A stretch of 64,000 bases of DNA from Zestomonas carbonaria (lineage in GTDB: Bacteria > Pseudomonadota > Gammaproteobacteria > Pseudomonadales > Pseudomonadaceae). The notes beneath the pieces are model-generated. The model saw nothing but the letters and a program-made list of their open reading frames with translations, had not been told where the DNA came from and ran no database searches. Below, piece by piece: positions 36,148 through 45,248 of the stretch. Position numbers and translations under genes: made by a program. The first letter of the stretch is position 1, and the number at the start of each line of letters is the position of its first letter. The stretch covers positions 1 through 64,000 of the forward strand of contig NZ_CAJFCI010000054.1 in NCBI RefSeq assembly GCF_904061905.1, given 5' to 3'.

Positions 36148-37529
36148 GCTTGTGCCTCCTGGAGATGTGGGGACTGCTCGGACTGGCGGGCGGCGTCGAA
36201 GCGCTCCGCCCAGGCCTGGCTGGGAACGGTGCCGTTGAGGTAGTAATCGCCCAGATAGGCCTCGCGCAGGATTGCCGGGTTGTGCGAGGAAAGGGTTCGC
36301 GCGTTGCGCCAGTGCCGGTCGAGGCGCCGCGTGCTGCTGGTGGCCGACGCACCGCCGACCTCGAACAGCAACGTGGTGGCCTCCAGCACCTGCTGGATGA
36401 CGATCTGCTGGCCCTGGTAGGCCTTGATCTCCGCCTCGACATACAACTCCGGCGCGGCCTCGCCGGCCTGCCGCGCCTGCCAGACCCGCTCGACGGCGGC
36501 GGACACGCCCTCCACCAGCGACTCGGCGGAAAACGCCAGGCTCGACAGGCGGCCGACGACGCGCTGCACCAGCGGGTCCTGGCGCGGGCTGGACTGGCCG
36601 GGAATGCCGAAGGTGCGGGTGCGCCCCTGGACGAAGGCGATGCCGTCGCGCAGCACCGCGCGGGCGATGCCGGCCAGGGTGGCGAGGTGCACCAGTTGGT
36701 AGAAGGCGACGATGTAACTGTCGCCGCGCCCCTCGGCGCTCTTGAAACGGCGGAACAACTGTTCGGCGGGCACCCGCACATCGTCGAAACGGGTGGTGCC
36801 GCTGCCGGTCAGGCGCTGGCCGAAGCCGTCCCAGTCGTCGAGACGGGTGACGCCCGGCGCGCGGGTGGAAATGGCGACGCTGACGTGCTCGTCGCCATCG
36901 CTGGCGGACGCGGCGATCCAGTCCGCGTACAGGGTACCGGTGCAGTAGTACTTCTCGCCGTTGACCAGCCAGTCCTCGCCGTCGCGGGTCAGCGTCACCG
37001 TGTTGCGGGTGGCCTCGGTACGCTCGGCCATCGCCGCGCCGAACAGCTCGCCGGCGACGATGCGCGGGAACCAGAGCTGCCGGTTGTCCTCCTCCTCGTC
37101 GTTGAGGCGGCCTTCGACGAAGCCGAAGTGGGCACGGAAGATCTGCGGCAGGTTGGAGTCGGCTTCACCGAGCAGGACGATCAGCCGGAACAGTTGCGGC
37201 AAGGTGGCGCCGAGACCGCCGTACCGCTGCGGAACGCGCAGCGTGCCGAAGCCGGCGTCGCGCAGCCAGGCCACCGGTTCGTAGGGCAGCTCGCGCTTTT
37301 CCTCGCGGGCGATGGCGCCCTCGGCGATGCGGGCGAAGACCGGCGCGAAGCGGGCCTTGAGTTCCTCGTCACGCGGCGGCGTGTGCAGCTCGCGACTGTC
37401 GGCGCGAGTCGGATCAGGTTCGAAGACCATCGTGGAATCCTTGTGTGTCGCGGTGAATTGAAGGTGCGGCGTGGCGCTGTTCTCATCGAACAGGGCACGA
37501 AGCTGGGTGAGGACGGCGCTCATGCTCAT
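36144..37529 (-). CDS. DszC/SfnB-like flavin-dependent monooxygenase (acyl-CoA dehydrogenase fold), copy 2
   Basis: 461 residues if read from the ATG that overlaps the permease stop; a second ATG at 37430 behind AAGGATT would give 428, closer to the family norm. KRELPYEPVAWLRDAGFGTLRVP, NGEKYYCTGTLYADWIAASA, FGQRLTGSGTTRFDDVRVP and the C-terminal RRLDRHWRNARTLSSHNPA mark it as a homologue of the protein at 29777-31048, with the same replacement of the dehydrogenase catalytic end by HWRNARTxxxHNP. ATGA overlaps tie it to both the permease and the LLM monooxygenase genes. It presumably performs the first oxidation of an imported sulfur compound. Confidence 0.8.
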   Translation of the reverse strand: MSMSAVLTQLRALFDENSATPHLQFTATHKDSTMVFEPDPTRADSRELHTPPRDEELKARFAPVFARIAEGAIAREEKRELPYEPVAWLRDAGFGTLRVPQRYGGLGATLPQLFRLIVLLGEADSNLPQIFRAHFGFVEGRLNDEEEDNRQLWFPRIVAGELFGAAMAERTEATRNTVTLTRDGEDWLVNGEKYYCTGTLYADWIAASASDGDEHVSVAISTRAPGVTRLDDWDGFGQRLTGSGTTRFDDVRVPAEQLFRRFKSAEGRGDSYIVAFYQLVHLATLAGIARAVLRDGIAFVQGRTRTFGIPGQSSPRQDPLVQRVVGRLSSLAFSAESLVEGVSAAVERVWQARQAGEAAPELYVEAEIKAYQGQQIVIQQVLEATTLLFEVGGASATSSTRRLDRHWRNARTLSSHNPAILREAYLGDYYLNGTVPSQAWAERFDAARQSEQSPHLQEAQA

Positions 37530-38458
37530 CGGTCGGCCACCCGTGGATCGACCAGCGTGTTGAACAGGTCGACGAGCAGGTTGACCACCACGTAGACCAG
37601 CGCCGCCAGCAGGGTGATGCCAAGCACCATGGGCACATCCTTGGTGTTGGCGGCTTCGAGCATCAGCCGGCCGACGCCCTGGCGGGCGAACAGGGTCTCG
37701 GTGATAACCGCGCCGCCGAGGAGGCTGGCGAGGATGAAACCGGACAGGGTGACCAGCGGGATCAGCGCGTGGCGCAGCGCATGGCCCAGGCGCACCCCGG
37801 CCTCGGACAAGCCCCGAGCGCGGGCCATGACGATGAAGGGCTGTTCGAGGATGTCCTCCAGCTCCTGGCGCAGCACCTGGGTCAGCACCGCGGCCACCGG
37901 CAGGGCCAGGGTCAGGGTCGGCAGCAGCATGGTCTTCCAGCCGCTGGAACCGGTCGGCGGCAGCAGGCGGAAATGGAAGGAGAACACCAGCAGCAGGAGG
38001 ATGCCGAGGACGAACGAGGGCATCGACGACAGCACCAGTTCGCTGCCCGACGACAGCGAGCCGATCCAGCGCGCCCGCTTGGCGGTCAGCACCGCGAGCA
38101 GGACCGCCAGGCCAACCGCCAGCAGCGCCGCCCACAGGGCCAGCTTCACGGTGGCGCCGATATGCGCGCCGATGGCCTGGCTAACCGGGATGCGCAGGCG
38201 GTAGGACTCGCCGAGGTCGCCCCTCGCCAGCCGCCCCAGGTACTGGCCGTACTGCACGATCAGTGGCTGGTCGAGGCCGTATTCGCGGCGTACCTGGGCC
38301 AGCACCTCGGCGGTGGGCATGGCTTCCGGTCCGCCGAGGATCGCCAGGGCCGGGTCGCCGCCGCTGACGTTGAGGCCGACGAAGGTCAGCGTCGCCGCGC
38401 CCCAGAGCACGACCAGGCCGGCCAGTAGTCGCAGGAGGATGCGCCGCAGGATGTTCAT
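37526..38458 (-). CDS. Peptide/nickel-type ABC transporter permease (DppB-like)
   Basis: 310 residues. LLRLLAGLVVLWGAATLTFVGLN is the first helix typical of DppB/OppB, YGLDQPLIVQYGQYLGRLARGDLGESYRLRIPV is the conserved periplasmic region, and FIVMARARGLSEAGVRLGHALRHALIP is the EAA coupling loop. It starts four bases into the end of the binding-lipoprotein gene (ATGG overlap region) behind AAGGAG. Forms the heterodimer with the DppC-like permease at 32720-33619. Confidence 0.9.
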   Translation of the reverse strand: MNILRRILLRLLAGLVVLWGAATLTFVGLNVSGGDPALAILGGPEAMPTAEVLAQVRREYGLDQPLIVQYGQYLGRLARGDLGESYRLRIPVSQAIGAHIGATVKLALWAALLAVGLAVLLAVLTAKRARWIGSLSSGSELVLSSMPSFVLGILLLLVFSFHFRLLPPTGSSGWKTMLLPTLTLALPVAAVLTQVLRQELEDILEQPFIVMARARGLSEAGVRLGHALRHALIPLVTLSGFILASLLGGAVITETLFARQGVGRLMLEAANTKDVPMVLGITLLAALVYVVVNLLVDLFNTLVDPRVADR

Positions 38459-40224
38459 GGCTGCTCCTTGTCCAGCCAGACGCTGGTGAAGAAAGGCGTG
38501 TTGTGCGAGGTGTCGAAGACCACGCCCTTCACGTAGCGGTGGTAGGCGACGATGTGGTGGCTCTCGTAGGACGGCGACGCCGGGACCAGCTCGGTGAGGC
38601 GCCGCTGGGCCTGGCCGTAGAGCGTCCTGAGCTCTTCCGCGTCGGTGCTGCGGCGGGCCCGCGCGAGCAGGTCGTCCAGCTCCGCATCGCGCAGGCGCGA
38701 GGAGTTCTGGCCGATCAGCTTGTCGGTGGTGATCGAGTCGCTGTGGTAGAGGATGAACAGGCCGTCCGGCGTGTTGGTGTGCCAGTAGCCACCGCCCAGT
38801 ACCTGGTAGTCCCCGGCGTAGCGGCGGTCGGTCACCTGGGCCAGGGGCAGCACTTCGAGATCGATGTCGAAGCCGACCTTCCTGGCGTCGGACTGGATGG
38901 CCACCGCGACGCTGCCGGGAAACGCCGGGTTCTCGCTCATCAGCAGGCGCGCGGCCAGGCGCTTGCCGTCCCTGACGCGGTAACCCTCGGCGTCGCGGGC
39001 GGTCCAGCCGGCCTCGTCGAGCAACCGGTTGGCAGCGTCCACGTCGTAGCCCAGGGCGTCCTTGAACGACGGGTCGTAGAAACGCGTGTTGGCGGCGAGG
39101 AAGTCGCTCTTCGGCTGGTATTCGCCAAAGCCGGTGATCCAGGCCAGGCCATCGCGGTCGACGGCCCTGGTCAGCGCCTTGCGCACGCGCACGTCGTCGA
39201 ACGGGAAGCGCTCGGTATTGAAGGTCAGGCTGCGGAACGGGTTGCCCTTGCGGATGCGGCTGCGCAACACCAGGTCGGGATTGCCGCGGATCGTCACGGC
39301 GTTTTGCGTGGGCGCGTCCAGGGTGAAGTCGTGCTGCCCGGACAGCAGCGAGCTGTAGCGGATCATCGCCTCGGGGACGAAGGTCAGCTCGATGCGTTCC
39401 AGATAGGCCGGCCCCTGGTGGCGGATCACCGGCGGCGCCCAGGCGTAGTCCTCGCGGCGAACGAAGGTGGCACCCTGCTCGCGGGTGTAGCTTTCCAGCA
39501 CGAAGGGCCCGGAGCCGATCGGCCGCTCGGCGATGGACCTGGGGTCCTCCTTGATCTGCCGGGGCGAGATCATACTCAGCCAGGATTGCGCGAGCACGTC
39601 GAGGAACGGCGAGTACGGCTCGCGCAGGGTCGCCTGGAAGGTGTACTCGTCGAGCACCTTGCCCTCGACGTAAGGCGCGATGTAGGCGGCTGCCAGCGGC
39701 GACTTGGTGGCCGGGTCGCGCATGTGTTCGAGGTTGACCAGCACCGCCTCGGCGTTGAACTTCTCGCCGTCGCTGAAGGTCACGTCGTCGCGCAGGTGGA
39801 AGGTGTAGGTCTTGCCGTCCTCGGAGATCTCCCAGGACTTGGCCAGCCAGGGCGAGATGCCGCCCTGCTCGTCCTGGTAGACCAGGCCGTCGTAGATGAT
39901 CCGCCCCAGCCACTGGACGTTGCCGTGGGCGATCGAGTGTACGTCGAAGGTGCCGGTATCCAGCGTCACCGAGGCGCGCAGGGTGCCGCCGGGCTTGCCC
40001 CGCTCCTGTTCGTGGTAGTCGGTCGTCGAGTAGCTGAGACGGCCATCGGCGAGCTGTCCGTCGCCGCGGGCGGCGTTCGTCGGAGAAGCGCCGGACGAGG
40101 CTGGCGGGTCCTCCGCCGGCGAGCAGCCGGCGAGCGAGAACAGGGTGCCCAGCACGACGCCCAGCCAGCGCCGCCTCTCGCCGGTTCCCGTGCCGCCCCG
40201 TACCCCGTTTTCGATTCGTTGCAT
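38455..40224 (-). CDS. ABC transporter substrate-binding lipoprotein, peptide/nickel family, paralogue 1
   Basis: 589 residues. The signal ends in a lipobox FSLAGC, so it is an inner-membrane-anchored lipoprotein. The SBP_bac_5 domain follows: WLGRIIYDGLVYQD, SPWLAKSWEISEDGKTYTFHLR, ERPIGSGPFVLESYTRE, FPFDDVRVRKALTRAVDRDGL and NTPDGLFILYHSD. Family members bind peptides, nickel chelates, or opines. The paralogue at 45249-46985 is alignable throughout. Its gene directly precedes the DppB-like permease and follows TonB receptor 1. The mature protein has only a handful of Met and a single Cys (the lipidated one). Confidence 0.9.
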   Translation of the reverse strand: MQRIENGVRGGTGTGERRRWLGVVLGTLFSLAGCSPAEDPPASSGASPTNAARGDGQLADGRLSYSTTDYHEQERGKPGGTLRASVTLDTGTFDVHSIAHGNVQWLGRIIYDGLVYQDEQGGISPWLAKSWEISEDGKTYTFHLRDDVTFSDGEKFNAEAVLVNLEHMRDPATKSPLAAAYIAPYVEGKVLDEYTFQATLREPYSPFLDVLAQSWLSMISPRQIKEDPRSIAERPIGSGPFVLESYTREQGATFVRREDYAWAPPVIRHQGPAYLERIELTFVPEAMIRYSSLLSGQHDFTLDAPTQNAVTIRGNPDLVLRSRIRKGNPFRSLTFNTERFPFDDVRVRKALTRAVDRDGLAWITGFGEYQPKSDFLAANTRFYDPSFKDALGYDVDAANRLLDEAGWTARDAEGYRVRDGKRLAARLLMSENPAFPGSVAVAIQSDARKVGFDIDLEVLPLAQVTDRRYAGDYQVLGGGYWHTNTPDGLFILYHSDSITTDKLIGQNSSRLRDAELDDLLARARRSTDAEELRTLYGQAQRRLTELVPASPSYESHHIVAYHRYVKGVVFDTSHNTPFFTSVWLDKEQP

Positions 40225-40296
40225 GACGCGATTCCTGATGTTCCTGGGTTGGCGAATGCGGGACTCACGCGCCCCGCATGTCTTTCCTGCTCGTGT

Positions 40297-42471
40297 TCAG
40301 AACCGCAGCTCGACCCCGGCGAACGCGCCGAAGCCGTCGCCCGGGAAGAAGTTCCGGCTGTTCTCGTTGCCCCTGGTGTCGAAGGCGGCGGTGACGGTCG
40401 TCACGTAGTCCTCGTCCGTGAGGTTCTTGAGGTCGAGGTAGACCTTCCAGTCCTTGCTCGGCGCCTCGTAGCCCGCGGTGGCGCCCCAGATCGTGTAGGA
40501 CGGGGCGTAGAGCGTGTTGGTGTAGTCCACGGCGGTGCGCGAGGCGGCCTGCACGTTCACCCCGCCGTAGAAGCCCGACGGATGCAGATACTCGAGCTTG
40601 GCCTGGTAGATGTGCTCGGGGATGCCCGGCAGGCGGTTGTCGCCGAGGCGCGGGTCGTCGCGGTAGCGGAAGTCGTTGTAGGTGTACACCTGGCGCAACA
40701 CGATCTGCTCGCCGCCAGGGCTTTCCCAGAGCCGGCCATCCAGGCCGAGCTCGACGCCCTGGTGCAGGGTCGGCGTGCTGCTGTTGAAGGTGGCGGTGAC
40801 GATGTTGCCCTGGCGCGCGGTTTCTTCCTCGTCCACCACGGTGAGCAGTTCATCGCGTATCCACGAGCGATAGATCGCCAGGCTGCCGTCGAAGATCCCG
40901 GCCCGGCCCTTGATGCCGACTTCCAGGGTGTTGGCCTTCTGCTCCACCAGCGGGGTGATCTGGTCCCGGCTGTTGGCGTAGCGCCAGTCCAACGGCGGAT
41001 CGATGGAGCGGGTGAAGTTGCCGAACACCTGCAGCTCCGGCGTCAGCTCGTAGCGCAGGCCGATGCGCGGCACCAGGCTCCAGTTGTCGTAGTCGGTCTC
41101 GCCCGGCGTGGTCGTCTGGTTGCTGTAGGCGATGTCGATGTTGCGGCGCACGTAGACCGCCGACACGCCGCTGGTCAGCCACAACCCGTCCACCAGCTCC
41201 AGGTCGTTGCCCACCGTGAAGGTGCGGTCCATCGAGCCCTTGAAGAACTTCTTGTTGACCACCTGGCTGCGGTCGTTGCCCTTGAGGGTGGTGACCTGGC
41301 CGATCAGATGTTCGGTGGAGGTGAAGGACAGGCTGGTGCGGCTCTCGTGGCCGCCCCAGAAATCAGTGCGTGCATAGCGCAGCGAGGCGTTCAGGTCGTG
41401 CCAATCCCAGAAGCCCGGGTTGCCGACCGTGTTGTCCTTGTTATTGGCGTGCGGATACTCGTGGTAGGCCAGGCCGAACTCGAACCCGGAGCCATCGTCG
41501 AAGGTGTAGTTGGTCTTGCTGCCCAGCCAGATGGTGCCCTTGCGCCGGCCGCTGGAGCGGCTGGCGAGCGACGTCGGGCTGGCCTGGGAGGAGTCGTGCT
41601 CCAGTTCGGGCAGCGTCAGGGCACCGGGGTCCTGGTGGAATTCGTCGCGGTAGCGCAGCAGCAGGCGCGACTCCAGTTGCGGGCTGAAGCGGTAGCCCAG
41701 GTTGACCACCGTGCCGTAGCTCTTGGACAGGCTGTAGTCGCGGCGATAGCCATCGCTGCGGTAGTTGTCGACGTTGACGTAGTAGTCGAAGTCGCCCTCG
41801 GCGCCGCCGGTGCTGAACAGGGCCTTCTGCAAGCCCCAGCTCCCGGTCTCGTAGCGCAGCCGGTGGCCGGGCGCGGTGTGGCCGGTGTGGGTGACGAAGT
41901 TGACCGCGCCGCCCAGCGCCAGGGCACCGTAGTCGAAGGCATTGCCGCCGCGCAGGATCTCGGTGTAGTCCACCCCGGAGGCGTTCAGCAACTCGTAGGT
42001 CGTGCCCCCGGTGCCGGTCAGCGCGATGCCGTCGTAGAGGAACTTGATGCCCTCGCGGAAATAGCCGGGCGAGTTGACGATCCCGGAGCCGCGAATGGAA
42101 ATCTTCACCGAATCGTTGCCGCCGACCGACTGCACGAACACGCCGGGCTGGTAGGCGAGCACGTCGCCCAGGGTGGTGTTGCGGCCACGCGCCAGCTCCT
42201 CGCTGTCGACCACGCTGGTGCCGCCCGCCACCTCCTGGAGCCGGGTCCTGGCCTGCTGCGCCGGCGTGGCCTTGTCCGCCTGGACCACCACCGTGCTCAG
42301 CCGGGTATCGTCGGCCGTGTCATCGGCGCTCGTCCGGCGGGCGGCCTGTTCGTCCCCCAACGAAGCACCGCTTGCCAACAGCAGAGCGGAGCCCAGGCCT
42401 ACCACCGGCAGGAATGGAACGCGCCGCGCCCCGCCCCTCGCCTCGTTTTTCCCCCATACGCTTGATGTCAT
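40297..42471 (-). CDS. TonB-dependent outer-membrane receptor 1
   Basis: 724 residues. A signal peptide (LPVVGLGSALLLASGASLG) is followed by a TonB box STVVV near 59-63, a plug domain (TTLGDVLAYQPGVFVQSVGG, ISIRGSG) and a 22-strand barrel ending in GDGFGAFAGVELRF with terminal Phe. There is no extra N-terminal signalling domain, so it does not signal through a sigma/anti-sigma pair. After the signal the chain has one Met and no Cys. It is one of three paralogues in the island. The ATG chosen gives MTSSVWGKNE; the frame upstream contains the terminator of receptor 2 and is not coding. Confidence 0.92.
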   Translation of the reverse strand: MTSSVWGKNEARGGARRVPFLPVVGLGSALLLASGASLGDEQAARRTSADDTADDTRLSTVVVQADKATPAQQARTRLQEVAGGTSVVDSEELARGRNTTLGDVLAYQPGVFVQSVGGNDSVKISIRGSGIVNSPGYFREGIKFLYDGIALTGTGGTTYELLNASGVDYTEILRGGNAFDYGALALGGAVNFVTHTGHTAPGHRLRYETGSWGLQKALFSTGGAEGDFDYYVNVDNYRSDGYRRDYSLSKSYGTVVNLGYRFSPQLESRLLLRYRDEFHQDPGALTLPELEHDSSQASPTSLASRSSGRRKGTIWLGSKTNYTFDDGSGFEFGLAYHEYPHANNKDNTVGNPGFWDWHDLNASLRYARTDFWGGHESRTSLSFTSTEHLIGQVTTLKGNDRSQVVNKKFFKGSMDRTFTVGNDLELVDGLWLTSGVSAVYVRRNIDIAYSNQTTTPGETDYDNWSLVPRIGLRYELTPELQVFGNFTRSIDPPLDWRYANSRDQITPLVEQKANTLEVGIKGRAGIFDGSLAIYRSWIRDELLTVVDEEETARQGNIVTATFNSSTPTLHQGVELGLDGRLWESPGGEQIVLRQVYTYNDFRYRDDPRLGDNRLPGIPEHIYQAKLEYLHPSGFYGGVNVQAASRTAVDYTNTLYAPSYTIWGATAGYEAPSKDWKVYLDLKNLTDEDYVTTVTAAFDTRGNENSRNFFPGDGFGAFAGVELRF

Positions 42472-42499
42472 TCTTGTTGACCTTCGGATAGAACGTTGC

Positions 42500-42533
42500 A
42501 AAAGACGCCCCGGACCTTCCCCCGCCCGGGGCG
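42500..42533 (-). terminator. Rho-independent-like terminator between TonB receptors 2 and 1
   Basis: On the minus strand the stem CGCCCCGG/CCGGGGCG with a 12-base loop is followed by CTTTT. It lies in the 67-base gap after the stop of receptor 2, so receptor 1 and the genes after it may have their own promoter or depend on read-through. Confidence 0.55.
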
Positions 42534-42538
42534 CCGCC

Positions 42539-44719
42539 TCAGAAACGGAAAGCCACCCCGGTGAACGCGCCGAACCCGTCACCCGGATAGAGCGCGCGGA
42601 CATCGCTCCCTCGGGCGTTGTAGATAGGGCTGATCGCCGTGGCGTAGTCCTCGTCCGTGAGGTTCTTCAGGTCCAGGAACACCGACCAGCGCTGGCCCGG
42701 TGCCTCGTAGCCGGCCCGGGCGCCGAAGATCGTGTAGGACGGCGCGTGGAACGAGTTGGCGTAATCCACGGCGGTGCTCGATGCCGAGCGCACGTTCACA
42801 CCGGCGTAGAAGCCGCTCGGGTGCTGGTACTGCAACTCGGCCTGGTAGATGTGCTTGGGCAGGCCGGGCAGTTCGTTGGAATCGAACTCATCGTCGTTGC
42901 GGTAGTAGAAATCGTTGAGGGTGTAGGCCTGGCGGAGGATCAGCTTCTCGCCGCGCGCGCCCTGCCATAGCTGGGCATCGAGGCCCGCTTCGATACCCTG
43001 GTGGATGGTCGGGCTGGCGTTCGAGGTGGAAGTCACCGCCGGGCTGGTCGGCGTCGCCGGGATGATCTCGACGTTGAGCAGTTCGTCATGCACCCAGGAG
43101 CGGTACACCGCCAGGCTGCCGTCGAAGATGCCGTGGCTGCCGCGAATGCCGAACTCGACGGTATTGGCGGTCTGCTCGACCAAGGTCTTGGCGTAGTTGT
43201 TGGTCACCCCGGAGCCGGAGGAAGACCAGGTGCTCGGCGGATCGATGGAGCGACTGACGTTGCCGAAGAGCTGGATCTCGGGTGTCAGGTAGTAGCGCAG
43301 GCCGATGCGCGGCGCGAGGCTCCAGTTGTCGTAGTTGTAGTGGTCCGGATAGGGGCTGGTGTTCGCCCGGTCGGAGAACACCACGTCGATATCGCGACGG
43401 ATGTTGATGAGCGACAGGCCGCTCGACAGCCACAGCCTCTCGGTCAGCTCCAGCTCGTTGCCGAGCGCGAAGACGCTGTCGAGGGAGCCGTCGTAGCGGG
43501 CGTCCTTGAGCAGCTCGCGACTGACGCCGTCGTAGGTCTTGACGCCCGCCCGGTCGTGCCAGGTGTTGCTGAGGCTCAGCGTGGTGTTGCTCTGGCGCCC
43601 GAACAACTGGTCGCTGCGCAGGTAGCGCAGGGAGGTATTGATGTCCCTCCAGCTCCAGTGGTTGGGGTTGACCGAGCTCTTCTTGCTGAGGATCTGCGGA
43701 TAGTTGTGGTAGACCAGCCCGAATTCCAGCTTCGAGTCGTCATCGAAGGTGTAGGTGGTCTTGCTGCCGATCCAGGTCGAGCCTTCCTTGGTGGAATCGC
43801 CGCGCGACAGTTCGGTCGCCGGGTTGGTCTGCGACGAGTCGTCCTTCAACTGCGCGCGGGTGAGCGTGCCCGAGTTCTCGTGGTACTCCTCGCGGTAGCG
43901 GATCAGCAGACGGGTCTCGAGCTTGGGGCTGAACCGATAGCCGAAGTTGGAGACCACGCCCTTGGCCTTGGTGAAGGTGAAATCCTGGTAGCCGTCGCGC
44001 TCGGAGTTGGCCAGGCTGACGTAGTAGTCGGCGTTGTCCACTACGCCACCGGTGCTCGCCTGCTGCTTGCGCCAGCCGAAGCTGCCCGCCTCGAAGCGCG
44101 CGTAGTTGCCCGGCGCGGTGTACCCCGAGTGGGTGACGAAGTTGATCGCCCCGCCCAGCGACAGCGCGGTGTAGTCGAACGCGTTGGCACCACGCAGGAC
44201 CTCGGTGTAGTTCACCCCCGACATCTCCAGCAGCTCATAGGGCGTACCGCCCGGCCCGGTCAGCGCCAACCCGTCGAAGAGGAACTTGGTGCCTTCGCGG
44301 AAATAACCGGGCGAGGCATTCGCCCCCGAGCCCCGGATGGAAATCTTGATGGCGTCGTTGCCGCCCGCCGATTGCGCGATGACACCGGGCTGGAACGCCA
44401 GCACATCCTCCACGGTGGCCGCACGACCCCGCTCGACGTCCGCATTGCGCACCAGGCTGGCGCCGCCAGGAATCTCGTCCAGCTTTTCCTTTGCCTGTTG
44501 CTCCTCGCTTTTCTTTTCCCCCCTTACAACCACGGTCTCCAACTTCGGAGCCGAACTATTCGTCAACTCCTCGGACTGCGCGAAGTTCCCCGCGCACATC
44601 ATCAGGATCCCCAGACCCACGGCTACCCATAGCGGACTTGGCACGCCCACGGAAACACCATCATTCCCCGTCAAAGACAACAAACGCACTGGATTAACTC
44701 CTATTTCAGGCAGATTCAT
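42539..44719 (-). CDS. TonB-dependent outer-membrane receptor 2
   Basis: 726 residues: signal segment (WVAVGLGILMMCAGNFAQS), TonB box ETVVV, plug with VEDVLAFQPGVIAQSAGGND and IKISIRGSG, and a barrel ending GDGFGAFTGVAFRF. Closest to receptors 1 and 3 over its full length, including YRSWVHDELLNV and LKNLTDEDYATA. The mature chain of roughly 680 residues has a single Met and no Cys. It stands alone with no binding-protein gene of its own, and its upstream region shares a 29-base element with that of receptor 3. Function: TonB-driven uptake of the island's substrate or a variant of it. Confidence 0.92.
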   Translation of the reverse strand: MNLPEIGVNPVRLLSLTGNDGVSVGVPSPLWVAVGLGILMMCAGNFAQSEELTNSSAPKLETVVVRGEKKSEEQQAKEKLDEIPGGASLVRNADVERGRAATVEDVLAFQPGVIAQSAGGNDAIKISIRGSGANASPGYFREGTKFLFDGLALTGPGGTPYELLEMSGVNYTEVLRGANAFDYTALSLGGAINFVTHSGYTAPGNYARFEAGSFGWRKQQASTGGVVDNADYYVSLANSERDGYQDFTFTKAKGVVSNFGYRFSPKLETRLLIRYREEYHENSGTLTRAQLKDDSSQTNPATELSRGDSTKEGSTWIGSKTTYTFDDDSKLEFGLVYHNYPQILSKKSSVNPNHWSWRDINTSLRYLRSDQLFGRQSNTTLSLSNTWHDRAGVKTYDGVSRELLKDARYDGSLDSVFALGNELELTERLWLSSGLSLINIRRDIDVVFSDRANTSPYPDHYNYDNWSLAPRIGLRYYLTPEIQLFGNVSRSIDPPSTWSSSGSGVTNNYAKTLVEQTANTVEFGIRGSHGIFDGSLAVYRSWVHDELLNVEIIPATPTSPAVTSTSNASPTIHQGIEAGLDAQLWQGARGEKLILRQAYTLNDFYYRNDDEFDSNELPGLPKHIYQAELQYQHPSGFYAGVNVRSASSTAVDYANSFHAPSYTIFGARAGYEAPGQRWSVFLDLKNLTDEDYATAISPIYNARGSDVRALYPGDGFGAFTGVAFRF

Positions 44720-44852
44720 TCATGAGCGTTTTTGTTGTCTTTGTCGCGCCCTTTGTCACCATTGAGCAATCTTCATTCCAAAAATAAAAAACCATTAAAA
44801 ACAATAAGTTGAGCACAAATAAAAACACCTGAAGCCAATCACTCGCAGACAT

Positions 44853-44881
44853 TCTGCTGAACAGATGTTTCGCCACGGACA
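44853..44881. promoter_or_regulatory. Conserved 29-base upstream element, copy at TonB receptor 2
   Basis: TCTGCTGAACAGATGTTTCG followed by CCACGGACA. It matches 49494-49522 (upstream of receptor 3) at 27 of 29 bases, although the surrounding sequence is only loosely similar. It lies 134 bases before the receptor 2 start. Candidate operator or 5'-leader element shared by the two receptor genes. Confidence 0.5.
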
Positions 44882-45126
44882 GCGAATCTGGTTATATCCT
44901 TGTCACCATATGAAATGAGCGGCATGAACGATGAAAGCAGCGAGCCAAGGGCCGAGTCTATTTCAGCTATGGATAATGAAAAACGAAGATCCTGGAAGTT
45001 GCCGATAACTTGACCTGCAGCTCCAGAAAGAGCCGACCGAGCTGCCGGAAAGACAACTTTCCCGGCCAACCCTCAAGTTGCCGGGAACATCCTTTGCGGA
45101 TCATGTCGACCAGGAACTATCCACCA

Positions 45127-45195
45127 TCATTCCCGTGCGCGGGACGGTGCTTGCACCGAACGCCCTTCAGGGCGGTCCGAAGCGAGTAATCCAAT
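45127..45195. repeat. Dispersed intergenic repeat, copy 2
   Basis: Near copy of 12836-12912: TTCCCGTGCGCGGGACGG, TGCTTGCACCGAACG and CCCTTCAGGGCGGTCCGAAG occur in the same order. Confidence 0.7.
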
Positions 45196-45248
45196 GGTTG
45201 TTCATTGGGTCCCCGCGTGCGCGGGGGCGACGGTTTGCTGCCAGTGCC

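Larger units (their letters stand above)
44720..45248. other. AT-rich upstream region of TonB receptor 2
   Basis: 529 bases without a supported gene. The first 180 bases upstream of the receptor start are strongly AT-rich. It holds the 29-base element at 44853-44881 and a dispersed repeat at 45127-45195. The promoter of receptor 2 must be here; I cannot choose a -10/-35 pair with confidence, and no sigma-54 motif was found. Confidence 0.6.

Noticed and set aside
44839..45069. 76-codon frame in the AT-rich gap before TonB receptor 2 (minus strand)
   Set aside because: No recognisable motif, no convincing ribosome site, and it overlaps the conserved upstream element.
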